Shown here piece after piece: positions 52,622 through 61,647 of a stretch of 64,000 nucleotides of DNA. The stretch comes from Oscillospiraceae bacterium (GTDB taxonomy: Bacteria > Bacillota > Clostridia > Christensenellales > QALW01): assembly GCA_022009755.1 (NCBI GenBank), contig CP091722.1, forward strand, positions 442,001-506,000, given 5' to 3'. Numbering within the stretch: the stretch's first letter is position 1; each line of letters begins with the position of its first letter. Made by a program: the position numbers and the translations under genes. The notes under the pieces were generated by a model, which was not told the DNA's origin, searched no databases, and worked only from the letters and a program-made list of their open reading frames with translations.

Positions 52622-52682
52622 ACTCACGCCTTACGGCAATAACCGTTGAAATCCGTATTCACTTATTCTCAATGAAGCCCGC

Positions 52683-53660
52683 TCAAAAGCCGTTTTTATG
52701 CAGGCTGTGCCATCTCCACGCATCCGTAAGAATATCATTTATATCGTCATGCTCCGGCTTCCATCCAAGCAGCCTTTTAGCCTTTTCGGAACCGGCTATC
52801 AGTATTGCCGGATCTCCCGCGCGCCGCGGGCCTATATTATATTCAACCGTTCTGCCCGTAGCCCTCTGCGCCGCATTGATTATATCAAGAACGGAAAAGC
52901 CGTTTCCGTTTCCGAGATTAAAGGCATCGCTCTCCCCTCCGCAAAGCAGTCTGTCCACTGCAAGCACATGCGCCTGCGCAAGATCCGTTACATGAATATA
53001 ATCCCTTATACATGTGCCGTCCGGCGTATTATAGTCATTTCCGAAAACAGTCACCGGGCCTCTGAGTCCCAGAATCGATTGCATAATGATGGGAACAAGA
53101 TGGCTTTCGGGTTTATGATCCTCTCCTATCTCGCCGCTTTTATGGGCACCGCAGGCATTAAAATAACGAAGAGCTATGGACTTTATACCGTAGGCATTGT
53201 CATAATCCCGCAGCATATTTTCCATGTAAAGCTTTGTGCGCCCGTATACATTTGTGGGCTGCTGCGGATGCTGCTCATCTATCGGCGTATAGACCGGCTC
53301 GCCGAAGGTTGCTGCCGTGGAGGAAAACACTATTTTGCCCACCTCTGCTTTTCTCATTGCTTCAAGCAGCGAAAGTGTTCCGCCGATGTTGTTATTATAG
53401 TATTTGCCGGGACTTGTCATGCTTTCTCCCACAAGCGAAAACGCCGCAAAATGTATAACAGCCTCCACCTTGTACTTTTTCATGGTTTCTATAAGCAGAT
53501 CGCCGTCAAATATATCGCCGATAACCACAGGCCCGTTTACTGCCTGGAGGTGACCGGTTGAAAGGTTATCGTAAACCACAACCTCTCTTCCCTGCTCCTG
53601 AAGATATCTGACCGTATGGCTGCCGATATACCCGGCGCCGCCTGTAACAAGTATTGCCAT
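52683..53660 (-). CDS. galE: UDP-glucose 4-epimerase
   Basis: Interconverts UDP-glucose and UDP-galactose with bound NAD. 325 residues, uninterrupted. It shows VTGGAGYIGSH (NAD-binding loop), IHFAAFSLVGES, SSTAATFGEP, YGRTKLYMEN with the catalytic Tyr and Lys, and RYFNACGAH. ATG 53660 is preceded by AGGAGG. It supplies sugar donors for envelope polysaccharide and can run the Leloir pathway; no gal genes are adjacent. Confidence 0.95.
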   Translation of the reverse strand: MAILVTGGAGYIGSHTVRYLQEQGREVVVYDNLSTGHLQAVNGPVVIGDIFDGDLLIETMKKYKVEAVIHFAAFSLVGESMTSPGKYYNNNIGGTLSLLEAMRKAEVGKIVFSSTAATFGEPVYTPIDEQHPQQPTNVYGRTKLYMENMLRDYDNAYGIKSIALRYFNACGAHKSGEIGEDHKPESHLVPIIMQSILGLRGPVTVFGNDYNTPDGTCIRDYIHVTDLAQAHVLAVDRLLCGGESDAFNLGNGNGFSVLDIINAAQRATGRTVEYNIGPRRAGDPAILIAGSEKAKRLLGWKPEHDDINDILTDAWRWHSLHKNGF

Positions 53661-53794
53661 ATAAAATCCTCCTTTTAACCGATAGTCTCTGTTGATTAAT
53701 CGAAATTATACCGCACAGCAACAGAGGCGTATATATAATTCTGTCCGTATTTATAACAATCCGTAAATGCAACGGCTGTTTTTTGCAAGGCCCG

Positions 53795-54484
53795 TCATAT
53801 ATCAATTCTTATAGGGCAAAAGCCCAGCATATCGCACGAGGTAAGATAATACGGTATCCCGTTATAAATCCTGGGATTGCTCTCGCCCGTTTTGCCTCCG
53901 TGAATATGTCCGTAGATCACCGCGCAAACCGGATATTGCTCAATAAGCCGGGTGATATCGCTCCCCCCTTGGCTGTCAAGGGGCGGAAAGTGCGTAAGCA
54001 CCGCAATCTTTCGCCCGTCGGCTATTCTTACCGCCGAATCAAGGCTCATTTTTAAGCGTATAAGTTCACGGTCAAATATTTTTCTGTCTTCCTTTGAAAA
54101 ATCCTTTACGCCCGGAAGCAGCCATCCCCTGCTGCCGCAATAAACAATGTCCCCCACCGCCGCTGCATCGTTTTGAATAACCGTCATATCCCCCGCAAGC
54201 GCGCGAACTCTTGTAAGCGAGCCCCACCAATAATCGTGGTTCCCGCGCAGCAGCACCTTTTTCCCGGGTAAGGCGCGGATGCGCTCAAGATCGGGAACCG
54301 CATCTTCAATTTTCATAGCCCATGATATGTCGCCGGCAATAAGCACGGTATCCTCCGGCAGTATCATATCCCGCCAGCATTCTTCGATTTTCTGCATATA
54401 ATTCTGCCAATGCTGGCCGAATATTTCCATGGGCTTGGGATGAACCTGCGACAGATGCAGATCGGAAATAGCAAATACACTCAT
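53795..54484 (-). CDS. Calcineurin-like metallophosphoesterase
   Basis: About 229 residues. Metal-binding motifs in order are SDLHL, GDISWAM, RGNHDYWW, THFPP and GHIHGGK. This forms a complete two-metal site. The group is a stand-alone family of Firmicutes phosphoesterases with no assigned substrate. The start is ATG 54484; the frame extends four codons upstream to a TTG. Confidence 0.85.
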   Translation of the reverse strand: MSVFAISDLHLSQVHPKPMEIFGQHWQNYMQKIEECWRDMILPEDTVLIAGDISWAMKIEDAVPDLERIRALPGKKVLLRGNHDYWWGSLTRVRALAGDMTVIQNDAAAVGDIVYCGSRGWLLPGVKDFSKEDRKIFDRELIRLKMSLDSAVRIADGRKIAVLTHFPPLDSQGGSDITRLIEQYPVCAVIYGHIHGGKTGESNPRIYNGIPYYLTSCDMLGFCPIRIDI

Positions 54485-54581
54485 TAAAACACCCAACTAA
54501 TACAGCTTGGAAAACGCTCCCGCCCAAGCAAACATTGTTTTCTTCTTTTCGTTTTCGGATACAGCATGTATATCCACTCCG

Positions 54582-54818
54582 TCAGTAATTCAATGCATCC
54601 TTGGCCGGAATATCATCAGCCGCCTGCTTATATTTAAGGTCAAGATAATACTCAACGATAGCTTTAACGGTAATGGAGGACATAGCTCCCGCATAGCCAT
54701 TGGGAATACATACAGAAATAGCAATCTCCGGCTTTTCGTACGGAACAAAGGCTACGAACCAGGAATTGTTCTCTATATCGATGGTATTTACCTGCGCCGT
54801 CCCGGTCTTTCCGCCCAT
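54582..54818 (-). CDS. mrdA: Penicillin-binding protein 2 (MrdA), C-terminal segment
   Basis: GGKTGTAQV (the third transpeptidase motif, KTG) and the final strands (NSWFVAFVPYEKPEIAISV) of the class B PBP. It is joined to the larger segment by one A added to AAA on the coding strand (plus TTT 54818-54820). Without correction the enzyme would lack the KTG motif and be inactive. Confidence 0.9.
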   Translation of the reverse strand: MGGKTGTAQVNTIDIENNSWFVAFVPYEKPEIAISVCIPNGYAGAMSSITVKAIVEYYLDLKYKQAADDIPAKDALNY

Positions 54819-57112
54819 TTCACTTTATACTTGAAATTCTTAAAGTATTTCTGCGCCGTCGTGCTCTGCTCGCCCGCAACCACATCGTTCATGCCTTCCT
54901 TAAGCGCAAGCAAATAAGCAGGGTCAATATTCAGTTGCTTGTAAACGCTGGGCTCGGTTTTGTATACGGTTTCTCCCTGGGCGTTCACAACGCGGTCCAC
55001 CACATGAGCGTCGTAAACCGTGCCTCCGTTTACTATTGCAGAAATATACCGTGCAACCGCTATGGGCGTAAGCGTGGTAATACCCTGACCTATACCGGAG
55101 TTTACGGTTTTAAGGGGCGTCCAGATAAGCTCCTCGACATAATCGCATATATGGAATTTAGTTTCGTAATCCACAACGGATTTTTTTAATCCGAGTTCTC
55201 CCACCAATATGCTTCTTACCGCAGCAAGCCGTTCGCTTCTTGTAAGATCTATAAGCATCATCATGCGCAGCGCCGCATCGTCCAGCACATCGTCCGCCGG
55301 TTTTTCCATTCCGGATTTCTCCGCGCACTCAATTATACTGTTTTTTATCGAACGGTTAACGATATACGGCATGCTGGTTTCCTGCTCGCTCAACCCCTTT
55401 GATATGTCAAACAGCACCTGTTGATTGCCCACCTGCCCCTTGGCTTCACCGGACAGTTCAATGTTCGTTTTCGAAAGCAAACCGAAATTTCCGGCCCATT
55501 TGCGAATATTGTCAATACCCAGCCTGTCGGCTACTTCATAAAAGAAATAGTTGCAGGAGTGCATTATGGCTTCGGCAAGATTGATGCTGCCGTGAGTTTT
55601 GTGCGAATCGCGCCATCTCCAGCAGCGCGGGCCGGTATAGCCCTTTTCAACATATTTTGTGTATTCGCCCTTATCCTCAATTTTTTCGTTAACGGTCAGT
55701 ACACCCTCGGAAAGCCCTGCGGCTCCCACTACCATCTTGAATATCGATCCCGGTGTTGAAGCGCTTGATATAGCCTTGTTTACAAGTATTCCTCTTTTAT
55801 CTCCCAGCATCTGCTCCATCTCTGCACTGCTTATGCCGGAAACAAAGCTATTTGGGTCATACCACGGATAGCTTGCCATCGCAAGCACCGCCCCCGTATT
55901 TACCCGCATAACCACAACCGAGCCCGTTTCCGCCATTTTTATGCTGCGGCCGATCTCTTCCTCAATCTTCTGATACTTTTCCTTTTTGTCGTTATACCTC
56001 TCCGTCTGTGCAGCGTGTATGGCTTCAATATTTTCTGCAAGGGCAGCTTCGGCAATTTTCTGCATGTTTATATCAATTGTAAGATATACATTATCGCCCT
56101 GCCCCGGAGCCGTATACGAAAGCTCACGCAGTATGGTTCCGCTGGCCGTTGTTTCCACCACCCGCTGACCGCTGCGGTCCTTGCCGTTTCCGGTAAGATA
56201 GCTTTCAAACTTCTGTTCAATGCCGTATACGCCCACAAGATCATCGGTATCATAACCAAGCTCTTTGTATTTATCCGCCGTTTCTGCCGTGATTCTGCCT
56301 ATATACCCCACTATATGCGATGCTGTTTCATATTGCGGGTATGTACGCTTTGTGGTCTCGGTTACCGTGAAGCCGGCCAGCTCATAGCTGTAACTCTCCA
56401 GCCTTGCCACCACGGTTTCACTCAGCTTCTGAGCCACCGTAATGGAACGGGAATAATAATAATTCTGTATGCTGTCCTGCCATATAGCCAGAACCCTGAA
56501 GGCCTGCGCGTCCGACATGTCCTCCGGAATATGATAACGCTTGCGCAGGGTGGTGTACATCTCCTCGGGTGAAAGCCGCTCCCCCGCCTTTATGCTGAAA
56601 TAAAAATCCTGACGCCAGCGATCCTCCTTCTTTTGCGCGGTTTCCTCGCTGAGATTTCCCCAGTCAAAATAGTATTCGCGCGCCTCTCCCTCGCCGCGCG
56701 CCTTTATTGCAAAGCTGTTTTCAATTTCAACATCGCTCTCATCCAGTATTTCCAGCGCCTTTATTATGGAGTTTGTATATATTTCCCTCTGCGCCGTTGT
56801 ATTATAATCCCTGTAAAACTCAAGATTGTAAGTTTTTTGATCAACAGCCAGCGGTATTCCGTTTTTATCAAGGATCTTTCCTCTTGTGCCGGATATGTTC
56901 AGCGTGCGCGTTTTGGTAGTGCTTACGGTTTGGCTGAGCTGATCCCCTTTTACCACCTGTATATCAAACAGGTTTACCGCCAGAATCACAAAGCAAATAA
57001 TAAACACAGCCGCAGTAACATACGGTCTGTAATCATATGAAAAATTATTCAAAACCGTGGTTATGCCGTTTTGCGTAATTTTCTTTGTGTTTTTATCGGG
57101 TTTAATTCTCAT
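54788..57112 (-). CDS. mrdA: Penicillin-binding protein 2 (MrdA), main segment
   Basis: Transpeptidase of the elongasome, working with RodA and MreBCD in side-wall peptidoglycan synthesis. One N-terminal membrane helix (about residues 30-50), a pedestal domain (RTLNISGTRGKILDKNG, YPQYETASHIVGYIGRIT), and the transpeptidase with SIFK (SxxK) and SCN (SxN). Between GEAKGQVGNQQ and NSGIGQGITTLTPIAVA there is an insertion of about 85 helical residues absent from typical PBP2. ATG 57112 follows GGAGGAACGGGC; the longer frame to 57166 is not needed. Confidence 0.93.
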   Translation of the reverse strand: MRIKPDKNTKKITQNGITTVLNNFSYDYRPYVTAAVFIICFVILAVNLFDIQVVKGDQLSQTVSTTKTRTLNISGTRGKILDKNGIPLAVDQKTYNLEFYRDYNTTAQREIYTNSIIKALEILDESDVEIENSFAIKARGEGEAREYYFDWGNLSEETAQKKEDRWRQDFYFSIKAGERLSPEEMYTTLRKRYHIPEDMSDAQAFRVLAIWQDSIQNYYYSRSITVAQKLSETVVARLESYSYELAGFTVTETTKRTYPQYETASHIVGYIGRITAETADKYKELGYDTDDLVGVYGIEQKFESYLTGNGKDRSGQRVVETTASGTILRELSYTAPGQGDNVYLTIDINMQKIAEAALAENIEAIHAAQTERYNDKKEKYQKIEEEIGRSIKMAETGSVVVMRVNTGAVLAMASYPWYDPNSFVSGISSAEMEQMLGDKRGILVNKAISSASTPGSIFKMVVGAAGLSEGVLTVNEKIEDKGEYTKYVEKGYTGPRCWRWRDSHKTHGSINLAEAIMHSCNYFFYEVADRLGIDNIRKWAGNFGLLSKTNIELSGEAKGQVGNQQVLFDISKGLSEQETSMPYIVNRSIKNSIIECAEKSGMEKPADDVLDDAALRMMMLIDLTRSERLAAVRSILVGELGLKKSVVDYETKFHICDYVEELIWTPLKTVNSGIGQGITTLTPIAVARYISAIVNGGTVYDAHVVDRVVNAQGETVYKTEPSVYKQLNIDPAYLLALKEGMNDVVAGEQSTTAQKYFKNFKYKVKWAERPGRRR

Positions 57113-57275
57113 GCCCGTTCCTCCGTGCCGTTTTGCTCCGTGCAGCCAAATGAAGCTTCCCTTCATTAACCGTGCGTATGTCTAAAATCCGATGCAGATA
57201 ATGCAGCTGCCGAGCTTTTTCGATATAGTTTTATTTCCCGCGTTTTTTTGTCATCGCTGTCGCGGCGAAACCCCT

Positions 57276-57788
57276 TCAGCCTATGATAGTTTTTCCGTCG
57301 TCCCTGCCTATGTGTATGTTCATAAGCAGCCTGAAAAGAAAGAAAAACGGTATCAAAAGCACAGCGGTATATAATGCCGACGGAATGAACTTCAAAAAGA
57401 AAACAAAGGATATGCTTTGAGTAAGCCCGGTAATATAAAGCCCGATAACGCTCAGCACTCCTTTTATAAGCACCGCCGCAGCTGCGGCGGTCAATTGCGC
57501 TATAAATTCATCGCCGAATCCCAACAGCTTATAAAGACACATGCCGCCCGATATAACAAAATAAGAGGCGGTATTAATAAAAATGCCTCCCGATGCGGTA
57601 AGATCAAAGGCCGTACCGAGAAAAAGAGCCTGCATCGGCAGAGAAGCAGCAGCAAAATACGGCGTAATGCTTACAATAAATATTATTATAAAATCCGGTC
57701 CTATTCCGGCAAAGGTGATGGACGGCGCAAGAAAAAACTGAAGCATCAGCATAACAAAGGCATATACCACCGTAAAAACATACTTCAC
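57276..57788 (-). CDS. mreD: Rod shape-determining protein MreD
   Basis: 170 residues, five to six membrane helices, including FVMLMLQFFLAPSITFAG and GPDFIIIFIVSITPYFA, the pattern of MreD. It is a membrane component of the elongasome. GTG 57788 overlaps the mreC stop (GTGA), so the two are translationally coupled. The order mreB-mreC-mreD-mrdA is the classical one. Confidence 0.87.
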   Translation of the reverse strand: MKYVFTVVYAFVMLMLQFFLAPSITFAGIGPDFIIIFIVSITPYFAAASLPMQALFLGTAFDLTASGGIFINTASYFVISGGMCLYKLLGFGDEFIAQLTAAAAAVLIKGVLSVIGLYITGLTQSISFVFFLKFIPSALYTAVLLIPFFFLFRLLMNIHIGRDDGKTIIG

Positions 57789-58672
57789 TGCGCTTCACCG
57801 TCCTGCATTGTATCGGTTTCCCCGCCTCCGGTAATAATCAACACATATTCCAGATGCTCAAAATCCACTGCCGGCTCTATCCTTGCCGTCGTTCCCAGCG
57901 TTGTGCTGCCCGTTGTTATTTCCACTATGCTGCCTATATACAGTCCCTTGGGGAAAACATCATCATTCCCGGAGGTCTTTACCGTGTCGCCCGTGGTGCT
58001 TTTAAGCTCAAAGGGCAGATATGTCATTGTACAGCGGGACTGCACCTGCCCCGCAGTGCTGTAGCCCTTTACAACTCCGGTGTCGCGCGTGCGCTCAACT
58101 ATCGCAGGCACCGAGCTCCGGCTGTCCAAAATAGACATCATTATGCAGTAATTGTCCGATACGCTTATTATTCTGCCGGCAAGCCCTCCCTGCGCCACCA
58201 CCACCATGTCGGTTTTTACGCCGTCCCTGCTTCCGCGGTTTATTGTATAGCAGTCGCTGTATGTGTCCGTACCGGAAACCGATACGCGCCCCACCAGCAG
58301 CTCATATTCGGTATATCTGCTGCTTTCCTTGATTATATCCCGCAGCCGTTCGTTTTCCCGGAGTATCTCATCGTATTGGCTGTCCTTTATCCTGAGCTTT
58401 TCCAGTTCCGCCTGAAGCTGACGCATTTCCTCCTGCATTTTTATGTTGTCGGAAAACCCGGTAAAAAAGCCGGATATCGCATCGCCTACGGCAATACAGG
58501 CGTTCTGTATCGGCACTATTATATAGCCGGAAACACGCATAAGTGAATCGATTCCGCTGTTAAACATAAGCAGCAGAAGTATAACCACCGCCACCACCGC
58601 CGAAAGAACAGACAGGATTATTTTGTTTGTTTTTCCTCCGCCGCGCCGCCCGTTCTTTGAGCTGAATCTCAT
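57785..58672 (-). CDS. mreC: Rod shape-determining protein MreC
   Basis: 295 residues. A basic N-terminus, one membrane helix (IILSVLSAVVAVVILLLLMF), a coiled coil (about residues 65-110, EEMRQLQAELEKLR) and a double beta-barrel periplasmic domain with NRGSRDGVKTDMVV and GLAGRIISVS, the MreC hallmark. It links MreB to PBP2 outside the membrane. ATG 58672 is preceded by AAGGGG. Confidence 0.92.
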   Translation of the reverse strand: MRFSSKNGRRGGGKTNKIILSVLSAVVAVVILLLLMFNSGIDSLMRVSGYIIVPIQNACIAVGDAISGFFTGFSDNIKMQEEMRQLQAELEKLRIKDSQYDEILRENERLRDIIKESSRYTEYELLVGRVSVSGTDTYSDCYTINRGSRDGVKTDMVVVAQGGLAGRIISVSDNYCIMMSILDSRSSVPAIVERTRDTGVVKGYSTAGQVQSRCTMTYLPFELKSTTGDTVKTSGNDDVFPKGLYIGSIVEITTGSTTLGTTARIEPAVDFEHLEYVLIITGGGETDTMQDGEAQ

Positions 58673-58744
58673 GGTATATGTGCCCCTTCTTACAGTTTAT
58701 ATAAAGATATTAAACAGCAGCCGACGCTGCGAAAAAGCCTTCAA

Positions 58745-59776
58745 TCAAAAGCTCTCACCGTTTTTCTGGGAACGGATAAGCTCATCCATATCCTCAAGTG
58801 CCCTGCCGGCGCCGAGAACCACGCAGTCCAGAGGGTCGTCCGCAACATAAACCGGCATACCGGTTTCATATTTCACCAGCATATCCAGCCCGCTGAGCAG
58901 CGCGCCGCCACCCGCAAGTGTTATGCCGCGCTCCATAATATCCGCTGCAAGCTCCGGCGGCGTGTCCTCCAGTGTGTTCTTAATTCCGTCCACAATGGTA
59001 ATAAGAGGTTCTCTGAGCGCCTCCCGGACATGTTCGCTTGTAATGGTAACGGTCTTGGGCAACCCGGAAATCAAATCGCGTCCCCGTATCTCCATAGAGC
59101 TTTCATTATCGGTGGGATAAGCCGAGCCTATGCTCAGTTTAATATCCTCCGCAGTACGCTCTCCGATAGCAAGGTTAAACTCCTTTTTTACAAAATTCAC
59201 TATGGATTCATCCAGCTTGTTGCCAGCCACTCTTAACGAGCGCGAAACCACTATGCCGCCAAGGGAAAGCACCGCCATTTCGCTGCTGCCGCCGCCGATA
59301 TCCACTATCATGCTTCCCGAAGGCTCGTTAACAGGCAGACCGGCGCCTATCGCACTGGCCTTTGGCTCCTCCATAATGATTATATCGCGCGCACCGGCGT
59401 GCCTCGCCGCATCCACCACCGCATTTTTTTCCACCTCGGTTACGCCGCAGGGCACGCATATAACTATACGGGTTTTGCAAAAGGAGAACCTCCTGGGCAT
59501 TGCACGGCGTATAATATCCTTAAGCATTGCCTCTGTTATTACAAAATCCGCAATAACACCGTCTCGCAGCGGCTTAACCGCCACAATATCCCACGGTGTG
59601 CGTCCTATCATATTCTTTGCGCGTTCTCCCACAGCCATAACCTCACGGTTCTTTGTGCCGTTATAACGGACGGCAACAACGCTGGGTTCTCTTATAATAA
59701 TACCCTTTCCCTTTAGATATACAAGTGTGTTTGCAGTACCCAAATCAATTCCGAGATCTCTTGTAAAAATGCTCAT
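58745..59776 (-). CDS. mreB: Rod shape-determining protein MreB
   Basis: Bacterial actin that organises side-wall synthesis. 343 residues. The phosphate loops are DLGIDLGTANTLVYLKGKG and VDIGGGSSEMAVLSLGG, the adenosine motif is GGGALLSGLD, and the internal sequence is PFRGGVT-like VCVPCGVTEVEKNAV. EEPKASAIGAGLP replaces the usual EEPMAAAIGAGLP. ATG 59776 is preceded by GGAGG. It heads mreB-mreC-mreD-mrdA. Confidence 0.94.
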   Translation of the reverse strand: MSIFTRDLGIDLGTANTLVYLKGKGIIIREPSVVAVRYNGTKNREVMAVGERAKNMIGRTPWDIVAVKPLRDGVIADFVITEAMLKDIIRRAMPRRFSFCKTRIVICVPCGVTEVEKNAVVDAARHAGARDIIIMEEPKASAIGAGLPVNEPSGSMIVDIGGGSSEMAVLSLGGIVVSRSLRVAGNKLDESIVNFVKKEFNLAIGERTAEDIKLSIGSAYPTDNESSMEIRGRDLISGLPKTVTITSEHVREALREPLITIVDGIKNTLEDTPPELAADIMERGITLAGGGALLSGLDMLVKYETGMPVYVADDPLDCVVLGAGRALEDMDELIRSQKNGESF

Positions 59777-59905
59777 CTTTACCTCCGTTTATATCAAGCG
59801 GCTCAGCCGTCATATCTTTATTTTAGTATAATATCATTCTTTAATGTACGCCGGTCACTGTCCACGCGCTTACCGGGTGCTGTAAAGCCCCGACGCGTCA
59901 GCCGG

Positions 59906-60490
59906 TTAATCGCCGTCAGAAATATCCGCAGAAGCCAGCATATTCTTAAGCCTGTTGAGGGGCAGACCTACAACATTGTAAAAGCAGCCCTCCACCTTCT
60001 TTACAAAGCATCCGCCTTTTCCCTGTATTCCGTATGCCCCCGCTTTATCAAGCGGCTCACCGGAAGCAATATAGCTGTTTATTTCACTGTCCGATAAAGT
60101 ATCAAAGAAAACCTGCGTGCTTTCGGTACAGGAAAGGCATTTGCCGTTAAAACGCACGCACAGCCCCGTGTGAACCATGTGCGCCGAGCCCGAAAGCGCT
60201 TTAAGCATTTCAAAGGCTTGTGCTTTGTCTGCCGGTTTGCCAAGCAGATGTCCGTCCTTTTCCACTACCGTATCCGCCGCAATTACCAGCGCCTCGGGAT
60301 ATGCTTTGAAAACCGCCTCAGCCTTCATAACGGCAAGCTGTCTGCAAGCCTCACGCGGCAATATTCCGCAAGGCACACTTTCATCAATATCGGCACATAC
60401 AATATCGAATTTCGGAATAAGCCTTGCAAGCAATTCCCGTCTTCTGGGCGAAGCGGAAGCTAAAATAATTCGACAGTTATCGTATTTCAT
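59906..60490 (-). CDS. maf: Maf family nucleotide pyrophosphatase
   Basis: House-cleaning nucleoside triphosphate pyrophosphatase. 194 residues. N-terminal ILASASPRRRELL is the Maf signature, and AADTVVEKDGHLLGKPADKAQA and GAYGIQGKGGCFV are the conserved substrate-binding segments. Bacillus Maf acts on dTTP/UTP and modified nucleotides and affects septation. It stands just upstream of the mre genes, a common arrangement. ATG 60490. The 215-base gap to the transporter genes (60491-60705) holds only the terminator. Confidence 0.93.
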   Translation of the reverse strand: MKYDNCRIILASASPRRRELLARLIPKFDIVCADIDESVPCGILPREACRQLAVMKAEAVFKAYPEALVIAADTVVEKDGHLLGKPADKAQAFEMLKALSGSAHMVHTGLCVRFNGKCLSCTESTQVFFDTLSDSEINSYIASGEPLDKAGAYGIQGKGGCFVKKVEGCFYNVVGLPLNRLKNMLASADISDGD

Positions 60491-60660
60491 TTTTTCTGTA
60501 TAAAATCCACTCTGTGTATTCTTATCTCATTATGCTTTTTTATTATAGCACATATTGCGCTCCTTCTCAACAGTACAATTAAAAAAAATATATTTTTTAC
60601 AATTGCGACGCAAAGCTCTTTTCCCGCCGTCACGAAAACCGTCTGCCGTGCTTAAATACA

Positions 60661-60688
60661 AAAAAAGGAGTCTTGAAAACAAGACCCC
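60661..60688 (-). terminator. Terminator of nucleoside-type transporter operon
   Basis: On the minus strand GG-GTCTTG-TTTT-CAAGAC-CC followed by a run of seven T, just past the permease stop at 60706. Confidence 0.85.
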
Positions 60689-60705
60689 TGTAACTAAAGC
60701 ACTTA

Positions 60706-61647
60706 TTATCGCTCCTCGCGGTCATACGGCACACCCAATGCCGCCGGTCCTCCAGCGCTTCTGCGCACCTTTCCGCTTACAAGAATAAGCACAATGATCG
60801 TTGCGGCGTACGGAATCATCTTTATGAATTCCGGAGGAATATTCTGCAGCCCGAAATCGGACAGACGCACCTGGAAGGATACGATAAGCCCAAACATAAA
60901 GCTTCCAAGCAGCGCAAGCGCCGGACGCCACAATGCAAATATTACAAGCGCTACCGCAAGCCAGCCCGCACCACCCGATATGTCGGACTGGAAGGATTTC
61001 TGAAGTGCAAGCACCAAATATGCGCCGGACAGACCGGAAAGCGCACCGCCGAAAATAGTATATCCGTATTTAATACCGAAAACATTTATTCCGGCCGCAT
61101 CGGCAGCCGCAGGGTTCTCGCCCACCGCGCGAAGCCTCATTCCCGCGCGCGTCTTGAACATAAATATCGACAGCACTATCACCAGTATATATCCTACATA
61201 CACAAGCAGATTCTGGTTGAAAAGTATCTCGCCTATCACAGGAATATCGCCAAGCAGCGGAATTTTTATATTTTCAAATGTTGCCGGAACCGAATTTCCC
61301 ACAAGCTTGAACTGTTTGCCGAGAAAATTTCCCGCTCCGACACCCAGAATAGTAAGAGTAAGCCCCGAAGCCACCTGGCTGGCCTTAAGCTTTATGCAAA
61401 TAAACGCATGCACCGCCGCAAGCAGAGCACCGCCCGCCATACCGGCAAGAGTACCCAAAAAAACATTTTTCGTAAATGTTACAACCAATGCCGATGCCAC
61501 CGCACCGAACATGACCATGCCCTCAGCACCGAGGTTCATAATGCCGCTGCGTTGAGTAATAATCTCGCCCAGCGTTGCAAAAAGATAAACGGTGCCGCAC
61601 AGAACGGCATAACTCAGCAGCTTAACAACAGTATCAAGAGTTATCAT
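60706..61647 (-). CDS. ABC transporter permease, nucleoside-type (NupQ/YufQ-like)
   Basis: 313 residues, about eight membrane helices. GEIITQRSGIMNLGAEGMVMFGA at the N-terminus is the signature of the BMP-associated permeases (YufQ/NupQ, formerly annotated as simple sugar permeases), then MRAVGENPAAADAAGI, the coupling loop. With its partner it would form the channel for purine or pyrimidine nucleosides. ATG 61647 overlaps the stop of the partner gene (ATGA). Confidence 0.9.
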   Translation of the reverse strand: MITLDTVVKLLSYAVLCGTVYLFATLGEIITQRSGIMNLGAEGMVMFGAVASALVVTFTKNVFLGTLAGMAGGALLAAVHAFICIKLKASQVASGLTLTILGVGAGNFLGKQFKLVGNSVPATFENIKIPLLGDIPVIGEILFNQNLLVYVGYILVIVLSIFMFKTRAGMRLRAVGENPAAADAAGINVFGIKYGYTIFGGALSGLSGAYLVLALQKSFQSDISGGAGWLAVALVIFALWRPALALLGSFMFGLIVSFQVRLSDFGLQNIPPEFIKMIPYAATIIVLILVSGKVRRSAGGPAALGVPYDREER

